A DNA stretch of 9,352 bases from assembly GCA_001751015.1 (NCBI GenBank), contig MAXM01000210.1:1-9352 (forward strand), read 5' to 3'. This document shows positions 6,183 to 9,352 of this stretch, one piece after another. A model generated the notes under the pieces. That model worked only from the letters and a program-made list of their open reading frames with translations, did not search any database and was not told the DNA's origin. Position 1 is the stretch's first letter. Each line of letters opens with the position of its first letter. The DNA is from Desulfobacterales bacterium C00003106 (GTDB lineage Bacteria > Desulfobacterota > Desulfobacteria > Desulfobacterales > C00003106). The position numbers and the translations under genes were made by a program.

Positions 6183-6890
6183 TTATATATCCATTTCTTG
6201 CGTCTTAAGGAACGCAAGTCCTTTCTCAGCCGCATCCTGCTCGGCCTCTTTCTTGCTTTTTCCAACGCCTTCCGTTGATATGTCCGAGCCTATGGTCATT
6301 CGAACTGTAAAGGTCTTGTCATGCGGTGGTCCGCTTTCGCTTATGACCTGATACCGGGGAATTTGCTTGAAACGGAATTGGACACGCTCTTGCAATCTGC
6401 TTTTAAAGTCTTTCTTTATCAGCTTAAGAGCCAGGGAGTTAACCCGCTCCGCAAAGAGAGACTCTATTACGTTTGAGGCGGAGTCTATTCCACCGTCAAG
6501 ATATATTGCTGCAATGACCGCTTCAAGGGTATCAGCGAGGATCGATTTTTTTTCATACCCGTGTGCCACGGCCTCCCCTTTTCCAAGCATCAGGTACGAC
6601 CCCAAAGACAGGCTCTGAGATACGTCCGCCAACTGGGTCTCATTGACAATAGCCGCTCGCATCTTCGACAGGTCTCCTTCATTGATTTCAGGAAAACGCA
6701 TCATCAGGAGATGGCTGATAACAAGACTCAGGACGGAATCTCCCAAAAACTCCATGCGCTCATTGTTTCTGAGCGCCGGATCATTCTGTTCGTTCACAAA
6801 CGAGCTGTGTTGCAAGGCCTCTTTTATGAACTCGATGTTCTTGAATCTGTATTCTATACTCTGTTCAAGAAAAGATAGGTCTCTATCCAT
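6183..6890 (-). CDS. rnc: Ribonuclease III
   Basis: This is a 235-residue double-strand-specific endoribonuclease that processes rRNA precursors and structured mRNAs, working as a dimer in the cytoplasm. The nuclease domain (about 1-155) has the family signature ERMEFLGDSVL (44-54) with metal-binding Glu47 and Asp51, and the second catalytic pair Asp120 and Glu123 in ILADTLEAVIAAIYLDGG (117-134). The double-stranded RNA-binding domain (about 160-229) shows DFKSRLQE, the HDKTF strand (190-194) and the GVGKSKKEAEQDAA helix motif (208-221). All catalytic residues are present and the length is normal. The start is ATG at 6890 with only a weak GGAT upstream. It stands alone here, without lepA, lepB or era, and is divergent from the acyl-CoA synthetase gene. 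TAA stop at 6185-6183. Confidence 0.97.
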   Translation of the reverse strand: MDRDLSFLEQSIEYRFKNIEFIKEALQHSSFVNEQNDPALRNNERMEFLGDSVLSLVISHLLMMRFPEINEGDLSKMRAAIVNETQLADVSQSLSLGSYLMLGKGEAVAHGYEKKSILADTLEAVIAAIYLDGGIDSASNVIESLFAERVNSLALKLIKKDFKSRLQERVQFRFKQIPRYQVISESGPPHDKTFTVRMTIGSDISTEGVGKSKKEAEQDAAEKGLAFLKTQEMDI

Positions 6891-6912
6891 AATTTATGAT
6901 ATCCAAAATTCC

Positions 6913-6933
6913 AACCGGTAAAATGACCGGGTT
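6913..6933. other. small inverted repeat in the divergent intergenic region
   Basis: AACCGGT (6913-6919) faces ACCGGGTT (6926-6933), pairing except for one bulged G, with a 6-base loop. It lies 23 bp upstream of the RNase III start, so it would sit in that gene's leader or promoter. Another short hairpin, CCTTT-CGGG-AAAGG, is at 6961-6974. A regulatory role is possible but unproven. Confidence 0.3.
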
Positions 6934-7063
6934 CCTGCCAAAATATTGCTATTCCCCTCCCCTTTCGGGAAAGGTTACGGATTGACCGAAAAGACGTTTA
7001 GGGTTCGCACTCCGTTCTTTTAATGGGATTTATCTTACATGTCAAGGAACGTAGGGCTTTTTC

Positions 7064-7092
7064 TTGACTACCCCTGCCCCACTTGCTAAAGT
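7064..7092 (+). promoter_or_regulatory. sigma-70-type promoter of acyl-CoA synthetase gene
   Basis: A -35 TTGACT (7064-7069, 5/6) and a -10 TAAAGT (7087-7092, 4/6) are separated by the ideal 17 bases. A TGC directly before the -10 provides an extended -10 motif. Transcription would begin near 7098-7100, giving a leader of about 50 bases before the TTG start at 7151. The promoter also explains why the upstream in-frame TTG at 7064 should not be used as a start codon: it is the -35 box. Confidence 0.65.
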
Positions 7093-7150
7093 TCTATTAT
7101 TCGTTCACAGTTCTCCGTTGACCGTCAATCAGCAAAACAAGGACCCGAAA

Positions 7151-9241
7151 TTGGACCATTTTTTCAGCCCGAAGTCAATCGCCGTCATAGGGGCTTCCAC
7201 GAAGGCCGGGAAGGTCGGCCACAGCATCGTGAGAAACATCCTGGAGTATGATTACCCAGGCCGTGTCTATCCTGTAAATCCAACAGCGGACATGATCCTT
7301 GGGCAAAAGGCATTTCCTGATCTCCTGTCCGTTCCGGACCCGATAGACCTTGCGATTGTCGCGGTTCCCCCTGAGAAGGTCCTGGGCGCAATAGGTCAGT
7401 GCGGAAAAAAGGGCATTGATTCGGTCATTGTGATCACCTCGGGGTTCAAGGAGACAGGCGGCGACGGAAGCCGCCTCGAAAAGGAGCTTGCCGCTGAGAT
7501 CAAAAATGCCGGGATCCGCCTCGTGGGTCCGAACTGCCTCGGTGTCATTGACACGGCCTCCTGTCTTAACGCATCTTTTGCGGCGGGCATGCCTTTTGCC
7601 GGGCATATCGGATTTTTCTCGCAATCCGGTGCGCTCTGCGTCGCAATTCTTGATTGGGCGCTCGGGGAGAATATCGGCTTCTCAAAGTTTGTCAGCATCG
7701 GGAACAAGACCGATGTCACAGAGATCGACTTGATGAAGGCCATGGCCGCGGATGAAAATACCCGTGTTATCCTCGGATATATCGAAGGCATTGAAGATGG
7801 TCGCACCTTTATGAATGTGGCCCGCTCGGTATCTAAGAAAAAACCGGTTATCCTGATAAAATCGGGCACAACCAAGGCAGGGGCAAAGGCGGCGTCTTCT
7901 CACACAGGCGCCCTGGCCGGCTCAAACACGGCGTATAACGCGGCATTCAAACAATGCGGGATCATCCATGCCTCTTCCGTGCATGAGCTCTTTACGTATG
8001 CCACGGCATTTGCCAGCCAGCCCCTTCCAAAAGGGCCGAACGTGGCAATCATTACCAATTCCGGCGGCCCGGGAATCATTGCGGCGGATGCCTGCGACAG
8101 GTCTGATCTCCAACTACCGTCAGTGCCAAGAGATACGGTCGAACAATTACGTTCATTTCTCCCGAAAACCGCCTCTTTTTATAATCCCATAGATATTATC
8201 GGTGACGCAGGGGCCGAGAGATACGAAAAGACTCTAAAAACCATCATAGCGGATCACCTGTTCCATTCGGTGCTTATTCTGCTTACGCCAACTGCGTCAG
8301 TTGACATTGAAGAGACCGCCAAGGCGATTGTGAGCATTGCAAAGACTACTGACAAGCCGATTATGACCTCATTTATGGGTGAAAAAAGAGTGCGTCCGGG
8401 CCGCAGGATATTTCAGGAAAACGGTATACCCTCGTTCGGCTATCCTGAAGATGCTGTTGCCGCGTTAAATGCAATGTTTGGCCGCAGGCATTGGCTTGAT
8501 CAACCTGAAAAAAGGTATGAACGTATTGACGTAGCCACATCAAAGGTCCGACGGATATTCGCGTCTGTCACGAGACAACGCAGGGCAGATCTGATCGAGA
8601 TTGAAGCGCGGGAAATCCTTGATGCGTACGGGTTTGAACTGCCACGCACTATTCTCGCAAACACCACGAAAGAGGCGGTAAAGGCTGCATCTGAAATAGG
8701 GTATCCGGTTGTAATGAAAATTGCGTCTCCCGACGTGCTGCACAAAAGTGATCTGGGGGGGACCCGGGTCGGGCTTGGGAACGAACGTATGGTGGAAGAC
8801 GCCTTTTTCGATATCACGTCAAACGTCAGACAACGCCTCCCGAATGCCCGTATTCTCGGGATAGTAGTGCAGGAAATGATACAGGGAGGAAAAGAGGTTA
8901 TACTCGGAATCACAAATGATATTCAGTTCGGCCCCATGATAATGTTCGGTCTCGGCGGCATCTACGTGGAGGTCCTGAAAGACGTGTCATTCAGGATCGT
9001 TCCGGTCAGTGTTGAAGAGGCTGACGCAATGATCCGGGAGATACGGTCGTTTCCGCTTCTCCGGGGAGTTCGCGGGGAATCGCCTGCCGATCTTATCGCC
9101 ATAAGAAAGAGCATACTGCTGCTATCGCAAATGGCCCTTGATTTCCCGGAGATCATCGAGGCCGATATCAATCCTCTTCTGATCCGTCCCCAGGGGAAAG
9201 GCGCAATCGCAGTGGATGCAAGGTTTACGATTCAGGAATAG
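7151..9241 (+). CDS. ADP-forming acetyl/acyl-CoA synthetase, fused alpha-beta
   Basis: This 696-residue cytoplasmic enzyme interconverts acyl-CoA + ADP + Pi and acid + CoA + ATP, conserving energy from acetyl- or other acyl-CoA. The N-terminal CoA-binding domain opens with SPKSIAVIGAS (6-16). The succinyl-CoA-ligase-like domains follow, with VGPNCLG (125-131), FSQSGAL (156-162) and the phospho-His loop SSHTGALAGS around His251. The beta part (from about 485) is an ATP-grasp domain with VVMKIASPDVLHKSDLGG (520-537), containing the second phospho-accepting His531, then a VQEM...GKEV...FGPMIMFGLGGIYVE stretch (573-607) and EADINPLLI (670-678). All key residues are present and the length is that of fused Acd proteins. 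I chose TTG 7151 because AAGGA (7139-7143) lies 7 bases ahead and family members start close to this point; TTG 7118 has no ribosome site and TTG 7064 is in the promoter. The preferred acid cannot be told from sequence. Confidence 0.93.
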   Translation: MDHFFSPKSIAVIGASTKAGKVGHSIVRNILEYDYPGRVYPVNPTADMILGQKAFPDLLSVPDPIDLAIVAVPPEKVLGAIGQCGKKGIDSVIVITSGFKETGGDGSRLEKELAAEIKNAGIRLVGPNCLGVIDTASCLNASFAAGMPFAGHIGFFSQSGALCVAILDWALGENIGFSKFVSIGNKTDVTEIDLMKAMAADENTRVILGYIEGIEDGRTFMNVARSVSKKKPVILIKSGTTKAGAKAASSHTGALAGSNTAYNAAFKQCGIIHASSVHELFTYATAFASQPLPKGPNVAIITNSGGPGIIAADACDRSDLQLPSVPRDTVEQLRSFLPKTASFYNPIDIIGDAGAERYEKTLKTIIADHLFHSVLILLTPTASVDIEETAKAIVSIAKTTDKPIMTSFMGEKRVRPGRRIFQENGIPSFGYPEDAVAALNAMFGRRHWLDQPEKRYERIDVATSKVRRIFASVTRQRRADLIEIEAREILDAYGFELPRTILANTTKEAVKAASEIGYPVVMKIASPDVLHKSDLGGTRVGLGNERMVEDAFFDITSNVRQRLPNARILGIVVQEMIQGGKEVILGITNDIQFGPMIMFGLGGIYVEVLKDVSFRIVPVSVEEADAMIREIRSFPLLRGVRGESPADLIAIRKSILLLSQMALDFPEIIEADINPLLIRPQGKGAIAVDARFTIQE

Positions 9242-9252
9242 GATTTGAAGCG

Positions 9253-9299
9253 CCTGAAATTTGCAACCTGTGCGGTTAGCCGTTAGCATTGAAAAGAGG
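9253..9299. repeat. TTAGC heptamer element, left end (copy 2)
   Basis: Bases 9261-9299 match the reverse complement of 5546-5582 with one substitution and a 2-base insertion; looser similarity starts at 9253. The copy carries two TTAGC motifs at 7-bp spacing (9274-9278, 9281-9285). It lies 12 bp after the acyl-CoA synthetase stop and directly upstream of the short gene starting at 9305. The other end of this copy lies beyond the window. Confidence 0.75.
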
Positions 9300-9304
9300 T
9301 GGAA

Positions 9305-9352
9305 ATGAGGGATTTTAGAGAACTTAATCAACAGGTCAGTGAGGTAAAGAGG
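9305..9352 (+). CDS. partial short gene, internally deleted four-helix-bundle-like
   Basis: The first 16 codons are visible before the window ends: MRDFRELNQQVSEVKR. A good ribosome site (AGAGGTGG, 9295-9302) precedes the ATG. MRDFREL is a common start of four-helix-bundle (S23 / 23S rRNA intervening-sequence) proteins, normally followed by (K/N)VW(E/Q)KAH; here it runs directly into (L)NQQVSEVKR, which resembles the C-terminal region of the same family. The last 12 bases (GAGGTAAAGAGG) are identical to the minus-strand remnant at 5549-5538, which goes on to encode MLNTFIQKLTANG. I therefore expect a very short protein of roughly 30 residues with most of the bundle missing. It could instead be an unrelated hypothetical gene, since only 16 residues can be seen. 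Confidence 0.5.
   Translation, partial: MRDFRELNQQVSEVKR

Noticed and set aside
7396..7875. 159-codon minus-strand frame inside the acyl-CoA synthetase gene
   Set aside because: Antisense to a strongly conserved region of the synthetase (CoA-binding and ligase domains), with no features of its own.

Overview
The window has about 50% GC and reads like an accessory stretch of a Desulfobacterota (former Deltaproteobacteria) or Nitrospirota-type chromosome. That placement is inferred from four things: a GldA / fused GldFG / DUF4340 transport cluster, a fused ADP-forming acyl-CoA synthetase, REP-like palindromes, and TTAGC heptamer arrays next to apparent remnants of a four-helix-bundle (S23 / 23S rRNA intervening-sequence protein) gene. 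No tRNA, rRNA, CRISPR array, phage gene or intact transposase is visible.

Layout. Positions 1-539 hold no gene, but carry a head-to-head pair of REP-like palindromes, a GGGGAC direct repeat and a large nested inverted repeat. Positions 540-5433 (+) form a tight three-gene operon: an ABC ATPase, an ABC-2 permease fused to a large extracytoplasmic auxiliary domain, and a membrane-anchored DUF4340 protein. The first two genes overlap by 4 bp; the third starts 14 bp after the second. Together they look like a complete GldA/GldFG-type ABC-2 transporter with an accessory protein. The substrate is unknown and no gliding genes are in view.

Positions 5434-5681 are intergenic and contain a decayed element: TTAGC heptamers in inverted orientation around the last codons of a four-helix-bundle-like gene. 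Positions 5682-5968 (-) hold two very small overlapping genes, an 8-Cys B-box-like protein and a 29-residue single-pass membrane peptide. Their candidate promoter is covered by two palindromes. Positions 6183-6890 (-) encode RNase III with all catalytic residues.

After a divergent intergenic region, a strong sigma-70-type promoter (7064-7092) drives an ADP-forming acetyl/acyl-CoA synthetase (7151-9241, +). This enzyme makes ATP from acyl-CoA, consistent with an anaerobic, fermentative or acetogenic/syntrophic energy metabolism. The window ends in a second copy of the 5.5-kb repeat, in opposite orientation, followed by the first 16 codons of a short gene. That gene looks like the N-terminus of a four-helix-bundle protein joined directly to its C-terminus.

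The most noteworthy items are the two differently deleted copies of this TTAGC-bounded four-helix-bundle element and the tiny overlapping gene pair at 5.7-6.0 kb.
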